Notes: generated from the sequence alone by a model not told the origin. Shown: positions 27,775-36,592, counted from the first letter of the stretch. The stretch is DNA of 63,574 bases from Rhodococcus sp. 06-462-5 (GCF_002258315.1 NZ_NOYD01000011.1:1-63574), one strand, 5' to 3'. Numbers and translations: made by a program.

Positions 27775-28380
27775 ATGATCCGAGTTCTGCTGGCCGACGA
27801 CGAGAATCTCATTCGGGCGGCGCTGGCGACCATGCTCGATCTCGAGGACGACATCGAGATCGTGGGGCAAGCCGACTCCGGCGAGAAGGCGCTGATCGTC
27901 GCAGCCTCGCTCACCCCCGACGTGGCAGTGCTGGACCTGCAGATGGGCGGGATGGACGGCATCGAGACGGCCCAGAAGATCGCCGAGACGCTGCCCTCCT
28001 GCGCGTCGATCATCGTCACCAGCCACGGTCGGCCGGGCTACCTCAAGAAGGCGCTCGAAGCGGGCGTGCGCGGGTTCCTCCCCAAAACCACTTCGGCGGC
28101 GACCCTGGCCGAAGTGGTGCGCACCGTGCACGGCGGCGGGCGCTACGTCGACCCCACGCTGGCCGCGGAAGCCATCGGAGCCGGCGACTCGCCCCTCACA
28201 CCGCGCGAGGCCGACGTGCTCGAGTTCGCCGCCGACGGCGCGTCGATCGCGGAAATCGCACGGCGGGCCCATCTTTCGCCCGGCACCACCCGCAATTACC
28301 TGTCCGCTGCCGCAGCGAAACTGGGTGCAGCGAACCGGCACGAGGCCTGCGCTCTCGCCCGACGCCACGGCTGGATCTGA
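27775..28380 (+). CDS. NarL/FixJ family response regulator
   Basis: A 201-residue two-domain regulator. The receiver (about 1-120) has acidic pair DDEN, phosphoacceptor Asp54 in DVAVLDLQMGGMDG, and a Lys in GFLPKTTSA. The LuxR-type helix-turn-helix (about 140-200) reads LTPREADVLEFAADG and EIARRAHLSPGTTRNYLSAA. ATG 27775 is the standard start; it lies 38 bp after the kinase gene with GATAAGGAC upstream. It closes the operon and presumably activates the ABC genes. Confidence 0.94.
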   Translation: MIRVLLADDENLIRAALATMLDLEDDIEIVGQADSGEKALIVAASLTPDVAVLDLQMGGMDGIETAQKIAETLPSCASIIVTSHGRPGYLKKALEAGVRGFLPKTTSAATLAEVVRTVHGGGRYVDPTLAAEAIGAGDSPLTPREADVLEFAADGASIAEIARRAHLSPGTTRNYLSAAAAKLGAANRHEACALARRHGWI

Positions 28381-28387
28381 CCGACCG

Positions 28388-29692
28388 TCACACCTTCGTG
28401 CTCACGGCCACGGTGTCGAGGGTGGGGAGCCGGTGACCGTCTGCGGGCGGCACCACGGTGATCCGCAAATTGTTGTGCCGCAGTAGATACACGGCCGCGA
28501 AGACGCCGGTCGCCAGGGAGATGACCCCGCCGAACAGCAACGGTGCCCGCGGATCCAGGGCGTCGGCGAGCCAACCGAGAACCGGACTGCCCAGCGGAGT
28601 GCCGCCGAGGAAGCACAGCATGTAGATGCCCATCACGCGTCCGCGCATGTCGGACGGCACCGACATCTGCAGAATGTTCATCGCCGACGTCGTGAACGTC
28701 AACGTCAGGGCACCGGTGGGTATCAACAGAAGTGCGACGAGCAGGTAGTTGGGCATCAATCCGACGATCAGCTCGAAGGCTCCGAATGCGATGACGGCAC
28801 CGATGAAGAGCCGCAGGCGCGGCGCGCTCGCTCGCCGCGCAGCGAGAGTCGCTCCGGCCAACGTGCCCACTGCCAGGGTTGTCGAGAGCAGACCGTAGGC
28901 GTCTGCTCCGCTACCGAACGTGTTGCGCGCCAACACCGACAGACTCAGCGGGAAGTTGAGGCCGAACGTCGAGACCATGAAGACCGTGGCCAGCAGTACT
29001 CGTAGGTCACCGCGCCCCCAGACGTACCGAAAGCCCTCCCGCACCTGCCCTTTGGCTCGTGGGGCAGGTTCGACGCGGAAGAGCTGACCGACGTTCATCG
29101 CCACGAGCGCACCGAAGACCGCCGCGAACGACACGGCATTGATGAGAAACACCCAGCCGGTGCCGACGAGGGTGATCAGTACTCCTGACACGGCAGGTCC
29201 GACGATGCGCGCCATGTTGAACGTCATCGAGTTCAGCGCGATCGCATTGGCGAGGGTCTCTTTGCCGACCATCTCGATCGTGAACGATTGCCGCACCGGA
29301 GCGTCGATCGCGGACGAGCAGCCGAGGATGAATGCGATGACGTAGACGTGCCACAGCTCGACCATCCCCCCGACGTCGAGCACGCCGAGCACCAGACCGC
29401 ATACCGCGGCGAAGACCTGGGTGATCATCAGTAGCTTGCGCTTGTCGTAGCGGTCTGCCAGGACCCCACCCCAGACCGAGAGGAACAGCGTCGGCCCGAA
29501 CTGCAGGGCCATGACGATGCCGACGGCGAAGCCGTTGCCGCCGGACAGCGTCAGAACGAGCCAGTCCTGGGCGACCCGCTGCATCCAGGTGCCGACCAAC
29601 GAGACGATCTGCCCCGATGCCCACAATCGGTAGTTGTGAGTCTTCAGGGCGGCGAACATCGTCGAGCCGGATGTACGGGAAGCAGGGGCCAC
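28388..29692 (-). CDS. MFS transporter (MFS_3 / EntS-like exporter)
   Basis: A 434-residue, 12-helix major facilitator. Features are ALKTHNYRLWASGQIVSLVGTWMQRVAQDWLVL in the first helix region, the loop GGVLADRYDKRKLLMITQ, SSAIDAPVRQSFTIEMVG, and GRVMGIYMLCFLGGTPLGSP in the C-terminal half. These match multidrug/siderophore exporters of the MFS_3 group. The GTG at 29692 is 15 bp from a CCTAGG palindrome. The upstream MarR gene on the same strand is the probable regulator. Confidence 0.88.
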   Translation of the reverse strand: MAPASRTSGSTMFAALKTHNYRLWASGQIVSLVGTWMQRVAQDWLVLTLSGGNGFAVGIVMALQFGPTLFLSVWGGVLADRYDKRKLLMITQVFAAVCGLVLGVLDVGGMVELWHVYVIAFILGCSSAIDAPVRQSFTIEMVGKETLANAIALNSMTFNMARIVGPAVSGVLITLVGTGWVFLINAVSFAAVFGALVAMNVGQLFRVEPAPRAKGQVREGFRYVWGRGDLRVLLATVFMVSTFGLNFPLSLSVLARNTFGSGADAYGLLSTTLAVGTLAGATLAARRASAPRLRLFIGAVIAFGAFELIVGLMPNYLLVALLLIPTGALTLTFTTSAMNILQMSVPSDMRGRVMGIYMLCFLGGTPLGSPVLGWLADALDPRAPLLFGGVISLATGVFAAVYLLRHNNLRITVVPPADGHRLPTLDTVAVSTKV

Positions 29693-29706
29693 CGTTCAAA
29701 TAATAA

Positions 29707-29714
29707 ACCTAGGT
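29707..29714. promoter_or_regulatory. Candidate MarR operator ACCTAGGT
   Basis: A perfect 8-bp palindrome in the 24-bp gap between the MarR gene and the MFS gene. The same CCTAGGTA string lies 16 bp upstream of the MarR start. Paired sites at regulator and target suggest autorepression and control of the exporter. Confidence 0.5.
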
Positions 29715-29716
29715 AA

Positions 29717-30163
29717 CTACTCGGAGTCGCTGACGAGGGCTCCGATGATCGTCACCGCGTCACGGAGCGTGTCCAGCTGCTCGGGTCCGAGGCCTGCGAG
29801 CTGCGCGGTCATCCACGCTTCGCGGGCACTGGCCTCGTCGGCGATCAGCTCGCGACCGGCCGGAGAGAGCGAGACGATCACCTGCCGCCCGTCGGTGGGG
29901 TGTGGCGTGCGCGCCACCAGACCGAGTTCGGCCAACGATGCGATCACCCGAGTCATCGAGGGCGGCTGGACCTTCTCCCGCGCGGCCAATGCACCAGGTG
30001 TCATATCGCCCTCCCGGCTCAGCGTGGCCAGAGCCGACAGCTGAGTGAGCGAGACTTGCGAGTCCACTCGCCTACCCCGAAGGTGGCGAGTCAGCCTCAC
30101 CACCGCAAGCGACAGGTCGCTTGCCAATTCCCGATTGTCCTTCACTACGTTTCCCGACGTCAC
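29717..30163 (-). CDS. MarR family transcriptional regulator
   Basis: A 148-residue winged-helix repressor. The DNA-binding core (about 40-110) reads LTQLSALATLSREGDMTPGALAARE, the recognition helix region VQPPSMTRVIASLAELGLV, and the wing RTPHPTDGRQVIVSLS. It resembles M. tuberculosis Rv0880 in kind and position near the Rv0876-0881 group. MarR proteins usually repress a linked exporter and let go on binding a phenolic or drug. The downstream MFS gene follows after 24 bp, with a matching palindrome in the gap. GTG start. Confidence 0.92.
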   Translation of the reverse strand: MTSGNVVKDNRELASDLSLAVVRLTRHLRGRRVDSQVSLTQLSALATLSREGDMTPGALAAREKVQPPSMTRVIASLAELGLVARTPHPTDGRQVIVSLSPAGRELIADEASAREAWMTAQLAGLGPEQLDTLRDAVTIIGALVSDSE

Positions 30164-30178
30164 AGCGCAGAGAATACG

Positions 30179-30186
30179 CCTAGGTA
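30179..30186. promoter_or_regulatory. Candidate MarR operator CCTAGGTA
   Basis: Located 16 bp upstream of the MarR start, with the same CCTAGGTA as the site before the MFS gene. Possible autorepression site, inferred only from the repeat of the motif. Confidence 0.5.
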
Positions 30187-30197
30187 CCGACCACGCG

Positions 30198-31649
30198 TCA
30201 TGTAACCGCCTCGGTGATGGGTCCGACGGCGAAATATGCGACGAACAACAACGCGACGATCCACAACAGGGGATGGACCGACTTCGCCCGACCCGAACCG
30301 ACCGCGAGTACGACCCAGGTGATGAAACCGACGCCGATCCCGTTGGCGATGGAGTACGTGAAGGGCATCACCACGATGGTCAGGAAGGCGGGAAGCGCGT
30401 AATCGAAGCGGCGGAAGTCGATGTCGAGAACCTGCCCGATCATCAGCGCACCCACCACGACCAGCGCCGGAGCAGCCGCTTCGATCGGAACGACGGCCGT
30501 GAGCGGGGTGAAGAACATGGCCAGCAGGAAGAGCAATCCGGTGACGACGTTGGCCAGTCCGGTACGCGCACCCTCGGCGATTCCGGACGCCGATTCGACG
30601 AACACGGTGTTCGACGACGCCGACGCACCGCCGCCCACGATCGCTCCGGCCCCCTCGACGACCAGCGCCTTGCCGATGTTCGGCAATTTTCCGTCCTTGT
30701 CCAGCTTCGCTTCCTTGCCCAGACCCGTCATCGTGCCCATCGCGTCGAAGAAATTCGCGAGCACGAGCGTGAACACCAGCAGGCTCGCGGCGAGCACGCC
30801 GATACGAGTGAACGCACCGAACAGATCGACGTTGCCCACCAGGGACAGATCAGGAGACTGAATCAGCTCCGTTGGCAGCTGCGGGACCGACAGGTTCCAG
30901 CCCTTGGGGTCGACGCCGTTCGACGGACCCACGTCGGTGAAAGCCTCGACGATCGCCGCCAACACCGTCGTGACCACGATGCCGATCAGCAGACCGCCAC
31001 GCACCTTGCGGACCACCAGCACACCCATCAGCAACAACCCGAACACGAAGATGACGGTCGGCCACGACGCGATGGACCCGTCGATACCGAGCCCGACGGG
31101 AACCGTCGTGCCTGCGGCGTCGGGGATACGGCGCACGAAGCCGGAGTCGACCAGCCCGATGAAGGCGATGAACGCGCCGATACCTGCGGCGATCGCGGCC
31201 TTGAGTTCGGCCGGGATCGCGTTGAACACCGCCGTGCGGAATCCGGTCACTGCCAGCAGCACGATGATGATGCCGTCGATGACGACCAGCCCCATCGCCT
31301 CGGGCCACGTCACCTGCGGTGCGATGGTCACGGCGAGCAACGTGTTGATGCCCAGTCCCGCCGCGATCCCGAACGGGTAGTTCGCGACGATGCCGAAGGC
31401 GATGCTCATGAACCCGGCCACCAGCGCCGTCACGGCGGCGACCTGGGCGACCGGCAGGATGTTGCCGAGCACATCGGTCTTGGCCGCTGCGTCGTCGGCG
31501 GAGAAGCTGCCCAGGATCAGCGGATTGAGGACGACGATGTAGGCCATGGCCACGAAGGTGACCACGCCACCTCGAACCTCGGATCCGACCGTCGAGCCGC
31601 GTTCGGTGATCTTGAAGTAGTTGTCGAGTAGCCGCGACGACAATTGCAT
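30198..31649 (-). CDS. NCS2 family permease (AzgA-like purine transporter)
   Basis: A 483-residue permease with about 12-14 membrane segments, the size of the AzgA/COG2252 branch that imports adenine, guanine or hypoxanthine by proton symport. Signatures include the first helix region RGGVVTFVAMAYIVVLNPLIL, GIAAGLGINTLLAVTIAPQV in helix 3, LVLANFFDAMGTMTGLGKEA, and GGGASASSNTVFVESASGIA in helix 10, which lines the substrate site. The ATG at 31649 (MQLSSRLLDNYFKITERGS) is the family start; upstream in-frame codons are not conserved-looking. Confidence 0.93.
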   Translation of the reverse strand: MQLSSRLLDNYFKITERGSTVGSEVRGGVVTFVAMAYIVVLNPLILGSFSADDAAAKTDVLGNILPVAQVAAVTALVAGFMSIAFGIVANYPFGIAAGLGINTLLAVTIAPQVTWPEAMGLVVIDGIIIVLLAVTGFRTAVFNAIPAELKAAIAAGIGAFIAFIGLVDSGFVRRIPDAAGTTVPVGLGIDGSIASWPTVIFVFGLLLMGVLVVRKVRGGLLIGIVVTTVLAAIVEAFTDVGPSNGVDPKGWNLSVPQLPTELIQSPDLSLVGNVDLFGAFTRIGVLAASLLVFTLVLANFFDAMGTMTGLGKEAKLDKDGKLPNIGKALVVEGAGAIVGGGASASSNTVFVESASGIAEGARTGLANVVTGLLFLLAMFFTPLTAVVPIEAAAPALVVVGALMIGQVLDIDFRRFDYALPAFLTIVVMPFTYSIANGIGVGFITWVVLAVGSGRAKSVHPLLWIVALLFVAYFAVGPITEAVT

Positions 31650-31732
31650 GAGCGAACGATAAAGCACGCCGAAGCAGTTGGGTAACCGCAACGGCGCAGC
31701 CGAGACCATCACAGTGGCGTAGCTTGAATTTC

Positions 31733-31972
31733 GTGGCCGAACTCCCCCAGATTCCGCGCAGCCTCACCGATCCGGTGCCGGTGTTGGCGATCGGCATCCT
31801 CGGCTGGATCATCGCGCTGGTGGTGTTCACAGCCACCGGAGATCGGGGCGGCGACGCTCTGGCGACGTGTTGGTCCGGTATCGCCGTGGGTGCCGTAGGG
31901 TTCGGAATCTTCCTGATGCAGAGAGCGGCGTCACGTCGCGGGAGCAAAACCGCCCAACGCGGCCTCGATTGA
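31733..31972 (+). CDS. DUF2530 small membrane protein
   Basis: A 79-residue protein with two hydrophobic helices (PVLAIGILGWIIALVVFTA and CWSGIAVGAVGFGIFLMQ) and a basic tail RAASRRGSKTAQRG, fitting the actinobacterial DUF2530 family. Function unknown. GTG start; a TTG three codons earlier is possible. It is divergent from the NCS2 permease, an arrangement I associate with other actinobacteria. Confidence 0.75.
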   Translation: MAELPQIPRSLTDPVPVLAIGILGWIIALVVFTATGDRGGDALATCWSGIAVGAVGFGIFLMQRAASRRGSKTAQRGLD

Positions 31973-32113
31973 GATCAGGATCACGTTAGCCCGGTCACCA
32001 CATGTCCCCTGACGTGGGCAAACTAACCCGTCAGCCGGTTGAGTAACACAAAGTTAACGTGGACCATGGGTTATGTCAGTTCAGATAACCACTAGATCCA
32101 CGAAAGCCAGGCC

Positions 32114-32257
32114 ATGAAGCTCGTCTCTCAGTACCGCAACCGTCGCAACCACGTCCGCTCGCTCCGCGCCCTCTACGCACGCGCCAACGCTGTCTCCAGC
32201 CCGGCCATGCGCGACGAGCTGCTCGTCATCGCTCAGCGCTCGGATTTCTCGCGCTGA
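32114..32257 (+). CDS. Small basic protein (47 aa)
   Basis: An ATG at 32114 opens a 47-codon frame: a basic N-terminus (MKLVSQYRNRRNHVRSLRAL), then a helix-like SSPAMRDELLVIAQRSDFSR. Short Arg-rich proteins with an AMRDEL(I/L) motif of this length are widespread in actinobacteria, which supports it as real, although no function is known. There is a GGCC before the ATG but no clear Shine-Dalgarno. Its last 32 bases overlap the end of the convergent PAP2 gene. The 140 bp upstream hold no other gene. Confidence 0.65.
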   Translation: MKLVSQYRNRRNHVRSLRALYARANAVSSPAMRDELLVIAQRSDFSR

Positions 32258-32777
32258 TCAGCCTGACGGCACAGATCCACCCCAGCCCCCACAGGGCACC
32301 GAACACCCAGCCGGCCAGCACGTCCGTGGTCCAATGCGCACCCAGGTAGATCCGAGAGAATCCGATCAGCAGGGACGCGACCACAGGTAGTACGAGCAGT
32401 ACCGGCCGATGCAGCCACGGATGCGGCGATCGCAGCATCACCGCGATCGCCACCGTGGCAAGCAACATCGACATCATCGCGTGGCCGGACGGAAACGAAT
32501 GGCTCGCAATATCCACCAGCCGCTCCGGAATCGGTGGTCGCTCCCGCGCGAACGCGAATTTGAGCGCATTCATCAGCCCCCACCCGGTCAGCATCGAGCC
32601 CGCGACCACAACGGCATCCGATCTGCGTCCGACGCGAAGCAGAGCCACGACGCCCACCGTGGACAGCAGAAACATCGATACCGTGTTGCCCACCGTGGTG
32701 ATGATCCAGAACATCGTCGTGACCCACCCGACTCGATGGTCGACCATCCACTCCAGGATCACACCGTCAAACCCCAC
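32226..32777 (-). CDS. PAP2 family phosphatase (membrane)
   Basis: A 183-residue membrane phosphatase with five or six helices and the full three-part PAP2 signature: KFAFARERPP (motif 1), SFPSGHAMM (motif 2) and SRIYLGAHWTTDVLAG (motif 3, catalytic His). Relatives dephosphorylate phosphatidic acid, phosphatidylglycerol phosphate or undecaprenyl pyrophosphate outside the cytoplasmic membrane. The exact substrate is open. The GTG at 32777 overlaps the stop of the large ATPase gene upstream by 11 bp, so the two are coupled. Confidence 0.9.
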   Translation of the reverse strand: MGFDGVILEWMVDHRVGWVTTMFWIITTVGNTVSMFLLSTVGVVALLRVGRRSDAVVVAGSMLTGWGLMNALKFAFARERPPIPERLVDIASHSFPSGHAMMSMLLATVAIAVMLRSPHPWLHRPVLLVLPVVASLLIGFSRIYLGAHWTTDVLAGWVFGALWGLGWICAVRLISARNPSAER

Positions 32778-35469
32778 GAGGTCGCTCCCAACTCTCCGTG
32801 CAGTGGACAGTTCCGTCGGCGGTCACCCACCACGGCACTGCTCGATCTCCGCGCACATCACCGGACAACCGCACCACGAGTTCGCGATGCACCACCACCC
32901 CTCCTGAGGGCAGCGGCAATCTCATTACGGCACAGGCCAACACGGCTCCGGGTTCGCGATCCCACGAGCTGACGCGTCCGGTCCCGAGCACTTCTCCGCT
33001 GATCGCCTCCGACGCTTGCCTGACGTCGAGAACATCGGCCAGCGCCGCAGCGGTGGCCATGTCCGAGAGCACGGCGACTTCCGATGGAACCACGCTCGCC
33101 AGCCACGGGGCGTCGATCACGAGCGCATCCGATGCGTCGACCACAGCGCCGCCGAGCGTGCGGACGCGATCCGGTGGATCGATGTCCGACAGCTCGATGC
33201 GTCTCTCTGCGACAGCGGTGGCGATGAGCGTGTGGGTTCGCGCGATCACTGCAGGCGTCGGACTCCGCTGTGGATCCGACAGCGCTGCCAGCAGCACGCG
33301 AGCAGTATCGGCGTTCTCGCAGATCGGCGCGCTGAGCACCGCCTGCAGTTCGTCGGCACGCGGATGATCCAGTGGATCGAGCAACCCGGCGAACGTCTCG
33401 TCCGACGGTGCCCGGAACTCCATCGGACGCGAACCATGCAGTCGCGCATGACGCCTGAGCCACCACGCGGTGTAGCCGTCGCGATCGCCCAGTGCCGCAG
33501 CGGTACTCGGATCGTCCAGTAGCACGCCCAGGGCCTCCGACCATCCGTCCGATCGGACGAGGTCGAGATCCCGGACGGCGAGGAGCGTCTCCGGCTCCTC
33601 GGCCAGACCCGACCACCACGCCGACTCGTCGTCGAGATCGTGATCCGGCCCGGTCGGCAGTTCGTCGCGCACCACCGAAAAACCCCACCCGACGCCCACT
33701 GCTCGCAGCGCCCGCTCACCGAACCTGTCGACCACCGCAGTCGAGACCACGCCGAACGGCGAATCCTCCACCAACAGATCCGCCAACGGCGCTCCGGGAA
33801 GCAACAATTCGTCGGCGCTGCGCAATTCGCCCTCGTCGTCCGCGAGAGGCAGGCCGCCGAGCCAACCCGGTAGTTCGCCCGCCTCTCCCGCCAGCGCGAG
33901 CACGGCGGAGACCAGCCCGTCGACCTCCTCGCTCTCGTCCCAGTCGAGATCGTCCAGAGCCGCCTCGAGCGCCGGGTCGCCGAGCAGTTCGGTCGCAGTC
34001 GCCTCGCGGGCACCCAGCCGCGTCAGCAACGGACTCACCGCATCCGGGTGCACCAACCGGACCCATGTCACCGCAGCCGAGGCATCGGAGCCGATCACCG
34101 TCGTCCGCGGACCGGTCACCGTACGACCGTCTGCGAGCGGAACAGGCAGTGCAGCAAGCTCTTCCGCAGCCACTCCGTCGACCACGAGTGAGGCCAGCGC
34201 GTCGAACAGTCGTCGCCACCAACTCGGCTCGCGATCGAGCCCACCGACCATCTCCGCCAGCCGCGCCAACCCGATCCGGTGGACACCCACGGCCGCGAGC
34301 GCCGACGCATGCCGCGCACCGGACAGTGATGCGTCGACCGGATTCGGTACGACATCGAGCAGCGCCGAGACGAGTTCCTCGGTGGCGTCCGCAACGACGT
34401 ACGCCCGCTCGGGCACGAGGTCGTGTCCGTCGGCACCGGGAAGCCATGGCGCACTGGACAATCGACGGAAGATCAGCTCACGCAGTGCGCCGTCGACCTC
34501 GCTGCGTGCGAATCCGACCTCGGGCACGAACGACACCCTGGATTCGGCGGGTAGCGAGGCCACGAAGTCCGCGTATCCGTGCGCTACCGCGTCGAACGAG
34601 ACGCCCGGCAACACGCGTCGCCGATCGGGTTGCATCGGTACATCGGCAATGACCAACGCGGGCAACGACATCAGCTCGTCCGAGCGAGTCGGAGCGCGCA
34701 ACACATCGGGCGGCGCAGGAACGGGCAGACCGTCGACGACCGGAGCGAGCCAGCGGGCAGCCGGGGTGACGAACTGCCGCCAGGTTCGCGATCCGATCAC
34801 GATCTCGGCGCTGCTGTCGTCGAGATCGGTTCTGACGCAGTCGATCACGACACCATCGATCTCGATGGAGTTCAACGCCTCCAGTTCGAGCAGCAGGTCG
34901 ACCGCCTCGTCTGCACAGCCTGCGGCGAAAGAATCCACAGCCACGTCGGCTCGCACTGTCAACACGATCTCGGTATCGAACCCATCGGCGGGCGGTGCGT
35001 CGACCGGCCACGCGAGCCGCAGCACCGGAACGCCGGCATCGGGCAAGGGCATGCCTCGCTCACGCAACGCCTCGAGCGTGCGGCGCCCGCTGAACGCCAC
35101 GCCGCCGTTGCGGGATCGCACCTCGATCTCGTCGGACACCGAACGCACGGCGGTGAACCCGACTCCGAACTGCCCGACGCCCGAATCCGCAGCGGTCTTG
35201 CCCGACGCCCTCAACGCGGTCAACGCGTGCACACCCGAGACATCGAGCGCAGCACCGGTATTGGCCACGTGCACGGCACCGGCGGCGTCGGTCCACACGG
35301 CCAGCCGGCCCGGAACACCGGCGCGATGCGCAGCATCCGCCGCATTCTGTGCGAGCTCGGTCAACAGCCGGTCGCGGTAGCCCCCGCGCACCAGATCGGA
35401 CTCGGACGCCGAATCCTCCCGAAGCCGGGTGGGAGACGAGCCCCACGCTGCGAGAATCGACTCCCGCAA
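32767..35469 (-). CDS. Large Hsp90-like/sacsin-type ATP-binding protein
   Basis: A protein of about 900 residues whose N-terminus carries a GHKL ATPase fold as in Hsp90 and sacsin: ELAQNAADAAHRAG (N box), VHVANTGAALD (G1), and SGVGQFGVGFTAVRSVSDEI (G2 lid). The rest (about 220-900) is acidic and unique to this actinobacterial family. A chaperone-like or signalling ATPase is possible, but its activity is undescribed to my knowledge. The only standard start available is TTG 35469 (LRESILAAWGSSPTRLRED). Conserved-looking codons IDPFDTGS precede it, so a CTG at 35496 overlapping the upstream stop (CTGA) may be the true start. Coupled to DUF3027 upstream and PAP2 downstream. Confidence 0.8.
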   Translation of the reverse strand: MRESILAAWGSSPTRLREDSASESDLVRGGYRDRLLTELAQNAADAAHRAGVPGRLAVWTDAAGAVHVANTGAALDVSGVHALTALRASGKTAADSGVGQFGVGFTAVRSVSDEIEVRSRNGGVAFSGRRTLEALRERGMPLPDAGVPVLRLAWPVDAPPADGFDTEIVLTVRADVAVDSFAAGCADEAVDLLLELEALNSIEIDGVVIDCVRTDLDDSSAEIVIGSRTWRQFVTPAARWLAPVVDGLPVPAPPDVLRAPTRSDELMSLPALVIADVPMQPDRRRVLPGVSFDAVAHGYADFVASLPAESRVSFVPEVGFARSEVDGALRELIFRRLSSAPWLPGADGHDLVPERAYVVADATEELVSALLDVVPNPVDASLSGARHASALAAVGVHRIGLARLAEMVGGLDREPSWWRRLFDALASLVVDGVAAEELAALPVPLADGRTVTGPRTTVIGSDASAAVTWVRLVHPDAVSPLLTRLGAREATATELLGDPALEAALDDLDWDESEEVDGLVSAVLALAGEAGELPGWLGGLPLADDEGELRSADELLLPGAPLADLLVEDSPFGVVSTAVVDRFGERALRAVGVGWGFSVVRDELPTGPDHDLDDESAWWSGLAEEPETLLAVRDLDLVRSDGWSEALGVLLDDPSTAAALGDRDGYTAWWLRRHARLHGSRPMEFRAPSDETFAGLLDPLDHPRADELQAVLSAPICENADTARVLLAALSDPQRSPTPAVIARTHTLIATAVAERRIELSDIDPPDRVRTLGGAVVDASDALVIDAPWLASVVPSEVAVLSDMATAAALADVLDVRQASEAISGEVLGTGRVSSWDREPGAVLACAVMRLPLPSGGVVVHRELVVRLSGDVRGDRAVPWWVTADGTVHCTESWERPRGV

Positions 35470-35492
35470 CGACCCGGTATCGAACGGATCGA

Positions 35493-36542
35493 TCAGCTCG
35501 GAGATGCCGAAGCTTCTTCCTGCGCAGCAGGATCGGTAGCACTCGCTGCATCGTCGGCGACTTCGTCGACCTCGTCGGACGCAGCGACGTCGTCGGACTC
35601 GACGACCTCGGCCGCAGACTCTGCCGGGGCAGCCTCGGCCTCTTCCGTCGTCTCGACGGTGTCGGACGGCTCGACGGTATCGGCCGATTCCACACTGTCG
35701 GCTGTCTCGACGCTGACGGCTGTCTCGACACTGCCGGCTGTCTCGACGCCGTCGACCGTCTCGGCCTCAGCAGCGGGCTCGGCCGGAGGAACCGGCGATG
35801 CGATGACGTCGAGTGCTGCGTCGTCGTACGGCTCGAATTGCGGCGATCCGGCTCCGGAGGGGAGTTCGGTGTCGGAGTGCGCTCCGCAGCCGTATTCGGC
35901 GTGCACCACGTGTCCGTCGGCCGCGAATTCGTTGCCGCACACCCCGAAAGCTGCGGACAGTGAGCCGGCGATGGGGAGGTAGAAGCCACACAGCCCGCAG
36001 GTCGACGGCGCAGCCTTGGCCATCTCGGTATCGGGACCGAAGTCGCCGTCGTGCCAGCGCTGGGCGGCGTCGAGGCGTCCTTCGAGGCTGGTGACCTTGG
36101 TTCGGCCGAGACCGATCTCGCCCGCCACCTCGTCGATGGCAGGGTCACCGGACAGGACGTACCCGGGCACGAGCCGCGGATCGTCCTGACGCGGAGACAG
36201 CAGATCGCCGGGTCCCAGGTCGCCGGGACGGATGCGCTCGTCCCAGGGCACCCAGGTCGGTGCCACGAGGGCGTCGGGGCCCGGAAGCAGAACCAGCTCG
36301 CTGACCGTGGCGTGATCCGCGTCCTCCGGGGCGGCGACCACGACGGCCCACTGCCATCCGCGATACCCCTGGAGGTCGCTGGCGAACCGGTGGGTGGCCG
36401 CACTGGCGTCCTCGGCGGTGACCCCGAGGTACTCGCCGACACCGCCCTCTCCCAGGTCGAGCAGAGCCTGCCGCGCGAGGTCCACGGCATCGGCCAAGAC
36501 GGGGCGGATGGAATCGAGCTCTGGAGAAGATACGAAACTCAC
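35493..36542 (-). CDS. DUF3027 family protein with acidic repeat tail
   Basis: A 349-residue protein. The conserved DUF3027 part (about 1-235) contains HRFASDLQGYRGWQWAVVVA, WVPWDERIRPGDLGPGDLL and AAQRWHDGDFGP. A zinc-ribbon-like cluster follows: CGLCGFYLP, FGVCGNEFAADGHVVHAEYGC. The last 100 residues are an acidic low-complexity tail with SVETA-type repeats, encoded by roughly 18-bp DNA repeats around 35.68-35.77 kb. Function unknown. The GTG at 36542 is chosen; another start lies three codons downstream. It is first in a unit with the Hsp90-like and PAP2 genes. Confidence 0.82.
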   Translation of the reverse strand: MSFVSSPELDSIRPVLADAVDLARQALLDLGEGGVGEYLGVTAEDASAATHRFASDLQGYRGWQWAVVVAAPEDADHATVSELVLLPGPDALVAPTWVPWDERIRPGDLGPGDLLSPRQDDPRLVPGYVLSGDPAIDEVAGEIGLGRTKVTSLEGRLDAAQRWHDGDFGPDTEMAKAAPSTCGLCGFYLPIAGSLSAAFGVCGNEFAADGHVVHAEYGCGAHSDTELPSGAGSPQFEPYDDAALDVIASPVPPAEPAAEAETVDGVETAGSVETAVSVETADSVESADTVEPSDTVETTEEAEAAPAESAAEVVESDDVAASDEVDEVADDAASATDPAAQEEASASPS

Positions 36543-36592
36543 ACATTCAGTTTGCCGCATCGACTCGGTGACGCCCAGTTCGGGCTGCCATC

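Noticed and set aside
24871..28380. Bacteriocin or lanthipeptide immunity locus
   Set aside because: No precursor peptide, modification enzyme or peptidase is present; the small first gene is a two-helix membrane protein.
30045..31631. 528-codon plus-strand frame across the NCS2 permease
   Set aside because: Highly charged product rich in Asp, Arg and His without domains; the opposite strand encodes a conserved permease.
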